Positions 1 to 8,777 of a DNA stretch of 42,838 bases are shown piece by piece. The translations under genes were made by a program, and so were the position numbers. The notes under the pieces were generated by a model that did not search any database, was not told the origin of the DNA, and worked only from the letters and a program-made list of their open reading frames with translations. The DNA is from Eggerthellaceae bacterium (lineage in GTDB: Bacteria; Actinomycetota; Coriobacteriia; Coriobacteriales; Eggerthellaceae). Within the stretch, counting starts at the first letter, position 1, and the number at the start of each line of letters is the position of its first letter. Location of the stretch: NCBI GenBank assembly GCA_030524475.1, contig JAUNGO010000015.1:1-42838 (forward strand), in the 5' to 3' direction.

Positions 1-1
1 G

Positions 2-1228
2 AGGCAGGCGCGTCCCCGCCCTTCGGCAGCGGCGAGCGACGACCCGGCGCTTCGGCCTTATCGCGCGGAGAACTACTCGCTCCGATCTTCCAGCCGCGCT
101 CGGTCTCGCAGCAAAATGCCGCTCGTCTTGGGCGGCGTTGCCGTGCTCGCGGCAGTTATGTGCATCGCGTTTGTGGTCTCGGGCCTGTTTTCGAACGAGT
201 CCCGATCTGGTGATTCTGGCGACACCGCTCAGCCGACGAGCCCCTTGGAGGCTTTGGTTCCCTCCGACAACGAGGCGTCGGCGGTCGTCGACGACGTGGT
301 CATGACGCTCGGGGGAGACCGCGACACCTATGTGCTGGTGGGGGAGGACTACCTCGAGGCGGGCTGCCACGCTGTCGACCCCGAGGAAGGCGACATCACC
401 TCGACCGTCGAGGTGTCGGGATCGGTCGACACCTCGAAGGCGGGCAATTACACGATAACGTACACGGCCCGCACGTCCGACGGCGGACGCGCCGTTGCCG
501 AGCGCACGGTTCACGTGGTCGACTCGTTCGAGTCGTTCGGCGGGAACGCGACGAGCCTTCCCGTGCTCATGTACCACTACGTATACACGGAAAGCGACGC
601 CCCGGCCGACCTCAACGGGAATTATCTGCTTGACACGAAGCTTGACGCCCAGCTTCAGTACCTTGTTGACAACGACTACTACTACCCGTCGTTTCAAGAG
701 GTAAAGGCGTACGCGGAAGGAACGCATACGCTTCCCGCGCGCAGCGTGGTTCTCACGTTCGACGACTGCGAGACGGGCTTTTTGAAGTACGGCGTCCCTT
801 TGCTTGAGAAGCATCAAGTTCCCGCCACGTCGTTTGTGATCTGCAGCGACGAGGACGCGTCGCAGAAGATTCACGACAACGCAAGCCCCTATGTGTCGTA
901 CCAGTCCCACTCTTACGCTATGCATCAAGCGGGTTCAAACGTCGGGCGAGGCGGGCGCATCCATGCCATGACGCAGGAGGAAATCGCCGACGACCTGCGG
1001 CAGGCCCAGTCGATTTTGGGAACTACCGAGGCGTTCGCCTATCCGTTCGGCGACAACAACGAGCTTGCCCAGGCGGCTTTGCGGGACACGGGCGTGCTTT
1101 GCGCGTTCACCATCGTGAACGACCGCGTGTATGTGGGCGACGACCCGACCGTTCTTTCGCGCGTGCGCATCTCGGGCGAATATACGCAGGAGAGCTTCGA
1201 GTATTTGGTTGCGCCGAACGCCGCATAG
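2..1228 (+). CDS. Polysaccharide deacetylase with bacterial Ig-like domain, membrane-anchored, 5' end missing
   Basis: The reading frame is open to the window edge, so the gene probably starts upstream; an ATG at 116 lies directly before the hydrophobic segment and is unlikely to be the true start. The visible N-terminus is rich in Arg and Ser, followed by one membrane segment. A DUF5011-like Ig fold follows (around residues 65-135 counted from ATG 116; note the DPEEGDIT and GNYTITYTA patterns). The C-terminal half is a NodB-type deacetylase: LPVLMYHYV opens it, VVLTFDDCETG carries the metal-binding Asp pair, and a HSYAMH stretch supplies metal-ligand histidines. Members of this family remove acetyl groups from extracellular glycans. 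It precedes DUF4012, GT2 and YfhO genes, which fits envelope work. The family call is firm; the substrate is unknown. Confidence 0.85.
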   Translation, partial: RQARPRPSAAASDDPALRPYRAENYSLRSSSRARSRSKMPLVLGGVAVLAAVMCIAFVVSGLFSNESRSGDSGDTAQPTSPLEALVPSDNEASAVVDDVVMTLGGDRDTYVLVGEDYLEAGCHAVDPEEGDITSTVEVSGSVDTSKAGNYTITYTARTSDGGRAVAERTVHVVDSFESFGGNATSLPVLMYHYVYTESDAPADLNGNYLLDTKLDAQLQYLVDNDYYYPSFQEVKAYAEGTHTLPARSVVLTFDDCETGFLKYGVPLLEKHQVPATSFVICSDEDASQKIHDNASPYVSYQSHSYAMHQAGSNVGRGGRIHAMTQEEIADDLRQAQSILGTTEAFAYPFGDNNELAQAALRDTGVLCAFTIVNDRVYVGDDPTVLSRVRISGEYTQESFEYLVAPNAA

Positions 1229-1281
1229 CGGCATGGTTGTGCAAAGGAAGGGTACTTTCGGGGCTTCCCGCACATTTTCGG

Positions 1282-1287
1282 TATAAT
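1282..1287 (+). promoter_or_regulatory. Candidate -10 element (TATAAT) for the DUF4012 gene
   Basis: A perfect TATAAT lies about 75 bases before the DUF4012 start in the gap after the deacetylase. No good -35 sits at 17 bases; TTTCGG lies 20 bases upstream. The bases after it (aatcaagtttt) resemble those after the infC and tRNA-Glu promoters. Confidence 0.4.
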
Positions 1288-1360
1288 AATCAAGTTTTGA
1301 CGTTGCTTGCGTGAATGCGGAGGCGGGGGCTTTCGCTGCTCACCATAGGAGGACTAGTTT

Positions 1361-3517
1361 ATGGCAGATATGAACGGTGCGCCGCGGGGCCGCCACGTGC
1401 GCCCGGGCGCTTCTCAGACGGGGGGAAGCGGGGTTGAGAGCGCTTCGGGTTCTCGGAATCGCGCTGCCGCCCAGCAGCCCCGTCGCTCAGTCTCGCAGAG
1501 TGCCGCTCAGCCACGCCAGGGAAGGGCGCAAGGGACGAACAACCCGCGCAACCGCGTTGCGAGTCAGCAGGGAAGGGTTCAGGCAACGCAGCGCGTCGAC
1601 GCGCGCACGCGCCCGATGAGCGCCTCCTCGGCTTATCGCCAAGAGGGTTTAACCGGGTACGCCCAATCCAATCGCCAACCGGTGAGCACGGCGCAGTACG
1701 GCGGTCGAGGCGGTCAGCTGCCGCAGGATCCGTACTCCTTCTCGAACATGAAAAAGAAAAAGCGCAGCAAGGCTCCGTTTATCGTGCTCTCCGTTGTGCT
1801 GGTTTTGATTATCGCCGTGGCGGGCGTCGGCTTTACGGCGTATTCGTCCGCCAAGGAACTGAAAGGGCAGGCGAGTTCGGTCGTCACGAGCGTGAACAAC
1901 ATACTGGACGCCGTCAAGGCTCAAGACTACGCGGCGGCTTCGTATTCTGCCCAGAAGGTTTCCGACTTGTCGAGCGACATGGTCGAAGAACTTTCTTCCC
2001 CGTTGTGGACGGCTGCGACGTACGTTCCTGTCTACGGCGAGGACGTGAAGGGCATTCGCATGCTGGTCGATGCGCTCGACGACGTGTCGGCGGATGCGCT
2101 CGTGCCCCTTACCCAGTCCCTCGAGGCCAATCCGCCGGACGGCCTTATCTCCTCCGACAAGAGGATAAACGTCGAAGCGGTAAGTCAACTGCTCGACGCC
2201 GTAGAAACCGCCGCGCCCGCCATGCAAAGGTGCGTCGATACGGTCGAGTCGCTGCCTGAAATGCATATCGAGCAGATCAACAGCATGATTGCTCCCGCCA
2301 CGGAAAAGATCTCCGGCATCAACGACCTTTTCCAAAAGGCGGCAAGCCTGGCTCCTTTGGCGGAGTCTGTTTTGGGCGCCAACGGCGATCGCACCTATCT
2401 TGTTGTTGCCCAAAACTCAGCTGAGATGAGGGCGTCGGGAGGCTTCCCCGGTTCGATGGGAACGCTGCGGCTGCAGAACGGCGAGATCATTCTCGACGAC
2501 TTTTCCAAGGTGTATGACGTCATGTCGGAAGAAACGCCCGCGTATCTTGGCATAACGGATGTCGAGAACAATCTCTTCGGCGCGAGTTTCATGAACGTGG
2601 CGCGTGACGCCGGCATGGACCCCGACTTTACGCGCGTCGCGGAAATATGGGCGGCGGCGTTTGAGGAGAAGAACGGGACTCATGTCGACGGGGTTGTCTC
2701 GGTAACGCCGAGCGTGGTTCAGGATATCCTTTCCATTGTTGGGTCCGTCTCGCTTGCCGACGGCACGACGCTCGACGGTTCCAACGCCACCAAGGTGCTC
2801 CAGCACGATCTGTATTGGAAGTACCTCTCGGGCACGCCGACGTCGGAGGGCGGCGACATAACGGACGCTCTGTTCGCCCAGGCCGCCGACTTGGCGTTTG
2901 AGAAGCTGTTCGCGGGTTTGAACTCCGACACCATGATGAAGTTCGCCTCGTGCATGCTTGACGGCATGAAGGACCGCACGGTGATGTTCTGGCTGGCCGA
3001 CGACGGCGAGCAAGCGATGCTCGACGACATGGATTGCTCGGGCGCGCTCAACGACGACCCCTCAAAACCCGAGGTAGGCGTATTCTTCTCCCTGTGGATC
3101 GGGTCGAAGATGGGCTGGTATATCGACATCAGCAACGAAATTCTGTCATCGACGAAAAACGCCGACGGGTCGTACACGTATCAAGTGAGAACGACCTTCT
3201 CGAACACGGCCTCGCAAGACGAGGTGTCTTCGGCGGGCGACTACATCGCTGGTTATCTTGAGGGGTTTGATAGGGGGAATCTGTACCCATGTCTGCACAT
3301 TTACGCGCCTGCCGGAGGAACCATTACCGCTTTTGAAGCAACGAACGGCGCTCAGTTCTCCGAGGCGCAACACGACGGGTTGCAGCTTTATACCTCTTTC
3401 CGACCTGATTTCCGGTCGGGCGAGTCAATCGCTTGCACCTATACGGTAACGACGTCGGCCGAGGCCGAAGAAGAGTTAACGTTTGCGACCACTCCGACGC
3501 TGACCAATTACCGATAG
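1361..3517 (+). CDS. DUF4012 domain membrane protein
   Basis: This 718-residue protein has a long polar N-terminal cytoplasmic tail rich in Gln, Arg and Ser (about residues 1-130). A KKKKRSK stop-transfer stretch and a single transmembrane helix (about 139-160) follow, then a large outside region. That region matches DUF4012: the hallmark NGDRTYLVVAQNSAEMRASGGFPGS segment, where a glycine-rich turn follows the conserved NxAExRASGG core, lies near residue 345. DUF4012 proteins are found beside glycosyltransferases and envelope genes, but their biochemical role is not established. The start is supported by an AGGAGG Shine-Dalgarno at 1346-1351. It lies 17 bases before the GT2 gene and probably shares its transcript. 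Confidence 0.85.
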   Translation: MADMNGAPRGRHVRPGASQTGGSGVESASGSRNRAAAQQPRRSVSQSAAQPRQGRAQGTNNPRNRVASQQGRVQATQRVDARTRPMSASSAYRQEGLTGYAQSNRQPVSTAQYGGRGGQLPQDPYSFSNMKKKKRSKAPFIVLSVVLVLIIAVAGVGFTAYSSAKELKGQASSVVTSVNNILDAVKAQDYAAASYSAQKVSDLSSDMVEELSSPLWTAATYVPVYGEDVKGIRMLVDALDDVSADALVPLTQSLEANPPDGLISSDKRINVEAVSQLLDAVETAAPAMQRCVDTVESLPEMHIEQINSMIAPATEKISGINDLFQKAASLAPLAESVLGANGDRTYLVVAQNSAEMRASGGFPGSMGTLRLQNGEIILDDFSKVYDVMSEETPAYLGITDVENNLFGASFMNVARDAGMDPDFTRVAEIWAAAFEEKNGTHVDGVVSVTPSVVQDILSIVGSVSLADGTTLDGSNATKVLQHDLYWKYLSGTPTSEGGDITDALFAQAADLAFEKLFAGLNSDTMMKFASCMLDGMKDRTVMFWLADDGEQAMLDDMDCSGALNDDPSKPEVGVFFSLWIGSKMGWYIDISNEILSSTKNADGSYTYQVRTTFSNTASQDEVSSAGDYIAGYLEGFDRGNLYPCLHIYAPAGGTITAFEATNGAQFSEAQHDGLQLYTSFRPDFRSGESIACTYTVTTSAEAEEELTFATTPTLTNYR

Positions 3518-3534
3518 CGCTTACGGGTGATTTG

Positions 3535-4545
3535 ATGGAACCGCAATGTGAGGGGAGGGCGCACAACGAGGGGAACCCCTTCCCGGAAGCCCTCCTTTCG
3601 GTGGTTGTTCCCTGCTATAACGAGGCCGACTCTCTCCCTTTTTTTGCTGATGAGTTTGCGCGCGTTGTGGGCGAAATGCGCAAGCGGCATAATCTGAGTT
3701 TCGAGTTGGTTCTCGTTGACGACGGGTCAAGTGATGCAACGCTTGACGTAATAAAAGAGCTGGCGAAGCGCGACGAAGGTTTTTCCGTTTCGTGGATCTC
3801 CTTTTCGCGCAACTTTGGTAAGGAAGCGGCGCTTTATGCCGGGTTGAAGCGGGCGCGCGGTTTTTACGTTGCGACGATGGATGCCGATATGCAAGATCCG
3901 CCCTCGCTGCTTCCCCTGATGTACGAGCTGCTGGTCGAGAAAGACTGCGACAACGTGGCGGCGCGGCGCGACTCGCGCAAGGGCGAGCCTCCCATTCGGT
4001 CGTTTTTCTCGCGGTTGTTTTACCGCTTGATGCACAAGATGTCGAAAGTCGACATTCCTGACGGGGCGCGAGACTTTCGTCTGATGAAGCGCCCTATGGT
4101 GAACGCGGTGCTGTCAATGGGCGAGCGTAATCGCTTCTCGAAGGGTGTTTTCGGTTGGGTAGGATTTAAAACCGAATGGCTGTCGTATGATAACGCCGAG
4201 CGCGTGGCAGGCAAGACGAAATGGAGCTTCTTGTCGCTACTAGCTTACTCAATTGAGGGAATGGTGGCTTTTTCTACGGTGCCGCTTTCCATTGCATCGG
4301 TTGCTGGTGTTGTGATGTTCGTTCTTGCCGTGCTTTGGGGCGTCTACATTGTCGTTAAAACGCTTTTGTTCGGCGATCCTGTTGCGGGGTGGCCTTCCTT
4401 GGCGTGCGCCATACTGTTTGTGGGCGGAATACAGCTGTTGTGCCTTGGGATCATGGGGCAGTATTTGGCGAAAGTCTACCTTGAGGTAAAGGACAGGCCG
4501 CTGTATGTCGTTCGAGAGGTAAGCGATGAACAAGGCTTGCGATAG
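3535..4545 (+). CDS. Polyprenyl-phosphate glycosyltransferase, GT2 GtrB/CsbB type
   Basis: The 336-residue protein has the classic layout: a GT-A domain (LSVVVPCYNEADSLP, VLVDDGSSDAT, then MDADMQDPP as the DxD-type donor site), an amphipathic linker with RDFRLM and GKTKWS motifs, and two C-terminal membrane helices. This is the GtrB/CsbB/YkcC class, which moves a sugar from a nucleotide donor to undecaprenyl phosphate on the inner face of the membrane. The ATG at 3535 is preferred over an in-frame ATG at 3433, which lies inside the DUF4012 gene. Its stop overlaps the YfhO start by 20 bases, so the two are translationally coupled. In Bacillus and Listeria the same CsbB-YfhO pairing decorates lipoteichoic acid; the sugar and acceptor here are unknown. 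Confidence 0.88.
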   Translation: MEPQCEGRAHNEGNPFPEALLSVVVPCYNEADSLPFFADEFARVVGEMRKRHNLSFELVLVDDGSSDATLDVIKELAKRDEGFSVSWISFSRNFGKEAALYAGLKRARGFYVATMDADMQDPPSLLPLMYELLVEKDCDNVAARRDSRKGEPPIRSFFSRLFYRLMHKMSKVDIPDGARDFRLMKRPMVNAVLSMGERNRFSKGVFGWVGFKTEWLSYDNAERVAGKTKWSFLSLLAYSIEGMVAFSTVPLSIASVAGVVMFVLAVLWGVYIVVKTLLFGDPVAGWPSLACAILFVGGIQLLCLGIMGQYLAKVYLEVKDRPLYVVREVSDEQGLR

Positions 4546-7105
4546 GAGTTTTACGCTCCCTTCGGCGAAGCAGATGTTGTTTTGGGTTGCGTGCTTCGTC
4601 CTTCCCGTGCTGATGCTGTGCGCTTTGTCGTGTGCGCGGGGCGTGTATCCTTTCGGCCCCGAGTCGTTCCTTACCGAGGACCTCAAGTTCCAGTATGTCG
4701 ACTTCTTTTCTTGGTATAGGTCGGTGTTGCTTGGAGACGGGTCTCTTTTCTACATTCCCAATCAGGCGTTGGGGGCAAATGGGTGGGGTTTGTTCAGCTA
4801 CTACCTTTCGAGCCCGTTCAATTTGCTCGTTGTTTTCTTCGGCGAAGACGACATCACCTTGTTCGCCTATGTTGTTACGGCTTTGAAGCTCGGTTGCATT
4901 CAGGTGAGCATGACGGCGTTCTTTCGCCTTCGCTTTCGGTTGGGCCGAACTGCGGCATGCGGCATGGCGCTGTGCTTCACGTGGTCGTCGTGGACCTCTA
5001 CGCAAATGCGCAACCCTTTGTGGCTCGACATGCTGATTCTTTTGCCCTTGGCTTGCTACGGCGTTTATGTGCTTGTAAGACAGGGGAAGTGGAAACTTCT
5101 CGTTTTTTCTCTTGCCGCTTCGGTGATTGTTTGCTGGTACACGGCGTATATGACGATCTTGTTCGCAAGCTTGTATTTCCTGTTCGAAATGGTGGTCTAT
5201 TCTGACGAGGGGCAGGCCTGGAGGTTCAAGGGGGCTCTGCGAAAAGGTGCCGCCTATGCAGGATGCGTCGTTTTTGCGCTGCTTTTGAGCGCATGGACGT
5301 TTGTGCCGACCGTGTGTGCGATGGCGGGAGGGTTGAACGATTCTTTCGTTCTCGAAGACATGCGCTGTTGCTCCAAGTACGACGTTGTCCAAGGCTTCTT
5401 CTTGGGCGGATGGCAGCTTGATCGTGTTCCCCAAATGTTTGCCGGCACGCTGCCTCTCGTTCTCTGCGCGACTTTCTTTGTTCATAAGGGTTTTTCCCGC
5501 AGGTTGAAGCTGGCGGTTGCTTTGTTCGGCATTGTGCTGGTTGCGAGCGTGTACTTAGGGCCGCTCTATTACGTGTGGTGTGGGTTTAGGGCTCCAAACG
5601 GCTTTTATTGCCGCATGTCGGTTTTCGTCGTTTTCCTCATGGTATGGGTGGCCTCGCTGGTGGTGAGAGAGGCTGAGCTGGGGAAGGTTAAGCCCCGATC
5701 CGTTGGGTTTGGTGCGGCTGTTGTCTCTCTTGTCGCCGTCGCGTTGTTCGCGCTCAATCGTTTTGATTCCGTCCTTTCGCCTTTTCTTACGGTGGCGTTG
5801 TCTGCGTTTTATGCGGTAGTCGTGGCCTTTGCTTTTCCTGCTGGGGATAGGGAAAGGGGTTGCCTTTGGTCGATTGCTCTGTTCGGCGTGGTACTCGTTG
5901 AACTTTTTTACGGGGCTTTTCTGGCGTGGGGCTCGCTGTACGTTGGGTACACCCAAGAGCAGCAGGATCGTTATGTCAGCGAGTCTCGGGCGCAGCTTGC
6001 TGAGCTGAATGAGTCGGACGACACCGTGTATCGGGTTGACAAAACCTATACACGCGTGGACGAAGTGGCGCTCAACGAGGGGCTTGCACAAGGTTATTTG
6101 GCTCTTTCGTCGTACAGCTCTGCGAGTAACATCGATGCGATAAACTTCTTGAACGCGATGGGCTATAGTCGGGAAGGAGAGTTCTCTATGCGCTATGCAG
6201 ACCCGAACCTGCTCATGGACTCCCTTCTTGGCGTGAAATACGTTTCGACATCCGTGTGTCCGCAGGGCTACGAAGACGTTGGGCTTGCGTCGGTAGCTGA
6301 AGGCACGTTCTTCTTTAACCCCCATGCTCTTTCCCTTGGCTACGGGGTTGCTTCGAGCGTGCTTGACGCTGACGTTGACAGCCTGTCGAGCCCCTTCGAG
6401 AGGCAGAATGCATTCGCAAGCGCCCTGTTGGGCGAAGACGTCGAATGCTACACGCGCGCCGATGCGAGCCTCGTCGAGTCGAGCGAAGGCGAAAAGACGT
6501 GGGAAGTTCAGGTTCCCGAGGGCTCCATCGTCTACGCATACGTGGTGGGGGACAACGACAAGATGTGCTATTTGACGATAGACGACCAAGACCCCATCCT
6601 TGAAAACTGGCGTTTTAGGCATGCCGTAACAGCCGTCGGCAGCGCTTCGCAAGGGGAAGCCTCTGAGGTTGCCGTATCCTTGTCGAGCTATTCCGGCGAA
6701 AGCCTCACCTGCGAGTGCGAGTTTTACTGTCTCGATGTAAGCGCGGCGGAATCTCTCTTGAACGAGCTGGCTTTGAGACAGGCGGACGTTCTTCGATACG
6801 ACGGCAACAGGTTCGAAGCCAACTACGCTTCCGACGGGTCGCTGCCTTATGTGCTCGTGTCGATCCCGAACGACGACGGGTGGACGGTTTGCGTGAACGG
6901 GCATGAGGTAGACGCGGAAGACGTATGCGGCGGTGCGCTCATGGCTGTTCCCGTCGAGGAAGGCGAAAACGCCATAGAAATGACGTACGTGTCGCCGGGG
7001 TTCCGCGCGGGGTGCGTGGTTTCTGTGCTCTCGATCGTCGCTTTTGCGGGGGCGCTTGCTCTGCGAAGGCGCCGCGCGATTTCGCAAGCAACTGTGCAGT
7101 TGTGA
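4526..7105 (+). CDS. YfhO-family multispanning membrane glycosyltransferase
   Basis: This protein has 859 residues. The first half has many hydrophobic helices typical of GT-C enzymes, with an early extracytoplasmic loop carrying acidic residues (FGPESFLTEDLKFQY). A large soluble region follows (about 480-825), then a last membrane helix and a basic tail. The layout and the opening segment match YfhO. YfhO proteins take sugar from polyprenyl phosphate on the outer face and transfer it to a surface polymer, lipoteichoic acid in Bacillus and Listeria. The gene overlaps the GtrB-type gene by 20 bases, supporting a donor-maker plus transferase pair. A GtrA-like protein at 24917 could be the flippase. 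T-ending codons are more frequent here than in most of the window. The acceptor is inferred only by analogy. Confidence 0.87.
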   Translation: MNKACDRSFTLPSAKQMLFWVACFVLPVLMLCALSCARGVYPFGPESFLTEDLKFQYVDFFSWYRSVLLGDGSLFYIPNQALGANGWGLFSYYLSSPFNLLVVFFGEDDITLFAYVVTALKLGCIQVSMTAFFRLRFRLGRTAACGMALCFTWSSWTSTQMRNPLWLDMLILLPLACYGVYVLVRQGKWKLLVFSLAASVIVCWYTAYMTILFASLYFLFEMVVYSDEGQAWRFKGALRKGAAYAGCVVFALLLSAWTFVPTVCAMAGGLNDSFVLEDMRCCSKYDVVQGFFLGGWQLDRVPQMFAGTLPLVLCATFFVHKGFSRRLKLAVALFGIVLVASVYLGPLYYVWCGFRAPNGFYCRMSVFVVFLMVWVASLVVREAELGKVKPRSVGFGAAVVSLVAVALFALNRFDSVLSPFLTVALSAFYAVVVAFAFPAGDRERGCLWSIALFGVVLVELFYGAFLAWGSLYVGYTQEQQDRYVSESRAQLAELNESDDTVYRVDKTYTRVDEVALNEGLAQGYLALSSYSSASNIDAINFLNAMGYSREGEFSMRYADPNLLMDSLLGVKYVSTSVCPQGYEDVGLASVAEGTFFFNPHALSLGYGVASSVLDADVDSLSSPFERQNAFASALLGEDVECYTRADASLVESSEGEKTWEVQVPEGSIVYAYVVGDNDKMCYLTIDDQDPILENWRFRHAVTAVGSASQGEASEVAVSLSSYSGESLTCECEFYCLDVSAAESLLNELALRQADVLRYDGNRFEANYASDGSLPYVLVSIPNDDGWTVCVNGHEVDAEDVCGGALMAVPVEEGENAIEMTYVSPGFRAGCVVSVLSIVAFAGALALRRRRAISQATVQL

Positions 7106-7590
7106 CCTTTTGCCGAATTGCAGGGTTAGGGCTTAAAGGTCGACGTCGTTTTGCGCCCGATCGGTGGCGTTTCCCCTTTTCTTCCCCCGCTTGGTTCTCC
7201 CATGTTGCGGGCGCTTCTGCTACACTGGGGAGTGCTTCTTTTGGGTCTGTAGTTGCGGGAGTTGCCTGCGCGTTGCGGGCGCTTCTTAGTCCAAGGCAGA
7301 TGCGGTCGAAAGGATCCACGTAAGCCGCGCGCCGCAAGAGGCGCACGGTGAGCATGGCGTATCCTAGGGGTAAGTCGCACCGCCCGTTCTAACTTCACGC
7401 GGCATGTGGCCGCGGCGGGCGAGAGGGTGAGGCGCGCAAGCGGAAGCCCCAGTGCGCGAGTGTGGGGGCAAAGACTAGGTCAGCCGGAAGAAGCGCGCGG
7501 AGGTGGCGCAACGCGGCCCGCTTGGGCGTCGGCGGCCGCCTCCACAGCGGATTGTCAATTCGTTCAAGGCGAACGTAGACGGAGGGACTT
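7106..7590 (+). other. 485-base gap with possible structured leader or small RNA
   Basis: No convincing ORF is present. An extended -10 (TGCTACACT, 7218-7226) would start a transcript near 7233 that runs to the lipoprotein gene. Inside are a GCGCC/GGCGC hairpin with a GCAAGA loop (7329-7344), a GCCCC/GGGGC hairpin (7446-7469), and a 9-bp stem GGAGGTGGC/GCCGCCTCC (7499-7507 with 7535-7543). I could not match it to RNase P RNA, tmRNA, SRP RNA or a known riboswitch. Confidence 0.35.
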
Positions 7591-8580
7591 GTGGTAAAGC
7601 GATTGCGTGTTGCTGCCGTGTGTGCGCTGGTTGCGTGCGCGATGGCGGCGTTGACGGGATGCTCGGCTGTGTCGAGCGTGATGGGCGGCTCAAGCTACCA
7701 GCCTGAGCTCAAAAGCGCCGTTGTGTCGACCCCGGCCATCGGGCAGAGCGGCACGTTGCGCGTCGGCGTCGACACCGAGAAGGCGCCGCTGGCGGGCGTC
7801 GACTCCAGCCAGAACATCATCGGCATCGACGTGGACGTGGCGGCGGCGCTGGCCGACGAGCTGGGCTTGAAGCTCTCGATCGTTGACGTGGGGTCCGACC
7901 CCGAAGGCGCGCTGGCCGACGGCAAGGTCGATCTCGTGATGGGCATCGACTCGCTCGACTCCTCGGGGCTTAATATGTGGTTTTCGGAAAACTACCTGCC
8001 CACGGGCGTGGCGTTGATCGCGCTGAGCTCGCAGAACGCCTCCGTGCCCACGGCGCAGTCCTCCCTGCAAATCGCCGCGCAGATCTCCTCGACGAGCGCA
8101 TGGGCGGTCGACAACGAGTTCGGCGAGAGCGCGCTCGTCTCGGTGAAGAACCTCTCCGACGCCTTCTCTCAGCTTGAGTCGGGCAAGGTCGGCTACGTGG
8201 CCGCCGACGCGGTGATCGGCGCATACGCCGCGCATCGCCAGGAAATTGACGCCGACGTGGTGGCGCTCATGACGAACCTCGGCGGTTATTGCATCGGCAT
8301 CTCGAAGTCGAACACGCAGCTGCAAACGGCGGTGTCCGACGCGTTGTCAAAACTCGTCGACGGCGGCGTGGTGGACGTGGTGGAGTCGAAGTGGTTCGGC
8401 AGCGTGCTCGATTTGGCGAGCACCCCTAAGACCGCCGGCGCGTCGTCGAACGTGCAGGGCAGCGACTCGGCGGAAAGCGGCGCCGACGCTGACGCCGCGG
8501 AAGGCAATGCCGCGGAGGGCGACGCTGCGGCGGATGGCGCCTCGAGCGACGGCGCGGCGGTTGCCGTGGCGTCGCAGTAG
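7591..8580 (+). CDS. Amino-acid-type solute-binding lipoprotein (SBP_bac_3 family)
   Basis: The GTG start follows a GGAGGG site (7581-7586). A lipoprotein signal ends in LTGC near residue 24, so the mature protein should be lipid-anchored outside the membrane. The domain shows the family-3 binding-protein pattern: GTLRVGVDTEKAPLAG, then IIGIDVDVAAALADELGLKL, then GKVDLVMGIDS. A C-terminal tail of about 50 residues is almost all Ala, Asp, Gly, Ser and Glu. Family members bind amino acids or other small ligands for an ABC importer, but no permease or ATPase gene lies beside it, so it either works with a distant transporter or acts as a sensor. The long gap upstream may hold a regulatory RNA. 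Ligand unknown. Confidence 0.82.
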   Translation: MVKRLRVAAVCALVACAMAALTGCSAVSSVMGGSSYQPELKSAVVSTPAIGQSGTLRVGVDTEKAPLAGVDSSQNIIGIDVDVAAALADELGLKLSIVDVGSDPEGALADGKVDLVMGIDSLDSSGLNMWFSENYLPTGVALIALSSQNASVPTAQSSLQIAAQISSTSAWAVDNEFGESALVSVKNLSDAFSQLESGKVGYVAADAVIGAYAAHRQEIDADVVALMTNLGGYCIGISKSNTQLQTAVSDALSKLVDGGVVDVVESKWFGSVLDLASTPKTAGASSNVQGSDSAESGADADAAEGNAAEGDAAADGASSDGAAVAVASQ

Positions 8581-8638
8581 CGGAAACGCAACAGATCAGC
8601 GGCGTTGCGGTAAGCGCAGCGGACGCAGCAGAAACGAA

Positions 8639-8673
8639 AGCGGTCCTCGGGAGTTCCCGAGGGCCGCTGCTTT
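8639..8673 (+). terminator. Rho-independent terminator after the solute-binding lipoprotein
   Basis: The arms AGCGGtCCTCGGG and CCCGAGGgCCGCT (8639-8651 and 8656-8668) enclose a short loop and are followed by gcTTTG. It lies 59 bases after the stop. The T run is short. Confidence 0.65.
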
Positions 8674-8674
8674 G

Positions 8675-8699
8675 TGACAAGGGGACAGGTCGTTCGTCA
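8675..8699. repeat. 25-base palindromic repeat, copy 1
   Basis: It begins TGACAAGGGGACAGGTC and ends CGTCA, an imperfect inverted repeat. Near-identical copies are at 10829-10853 (opposite strand) and 15874-15898. All three lie between genes. Confidence 0.7.
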
Positions 8700-8777
8700 T
8701 GCGCGCGCTGGGACGTAGCCCCGTGTTCGCACATGCGCGCGCTGCTCGCTGTGCGCCGCGCATCGTACGTTCGCCGC

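Noticed and set aside
7291..7330. CGAAAG and ACGTAAGCC bits resembling a c-di-GMP-I riboswitch
   Set aside because: The order is vaguely similar but the GGCAAACC and tetraloop-receptor parts are missing.
7477..7494. Stretch AGGTCAGCCGGAAGAAGC resembling the SRP RNA core
   Set aside because: It lacks several invariant bases of the GGTCAGG-GGAA-AGCAG core, and the flanks do not form the expected helix 8 stem.
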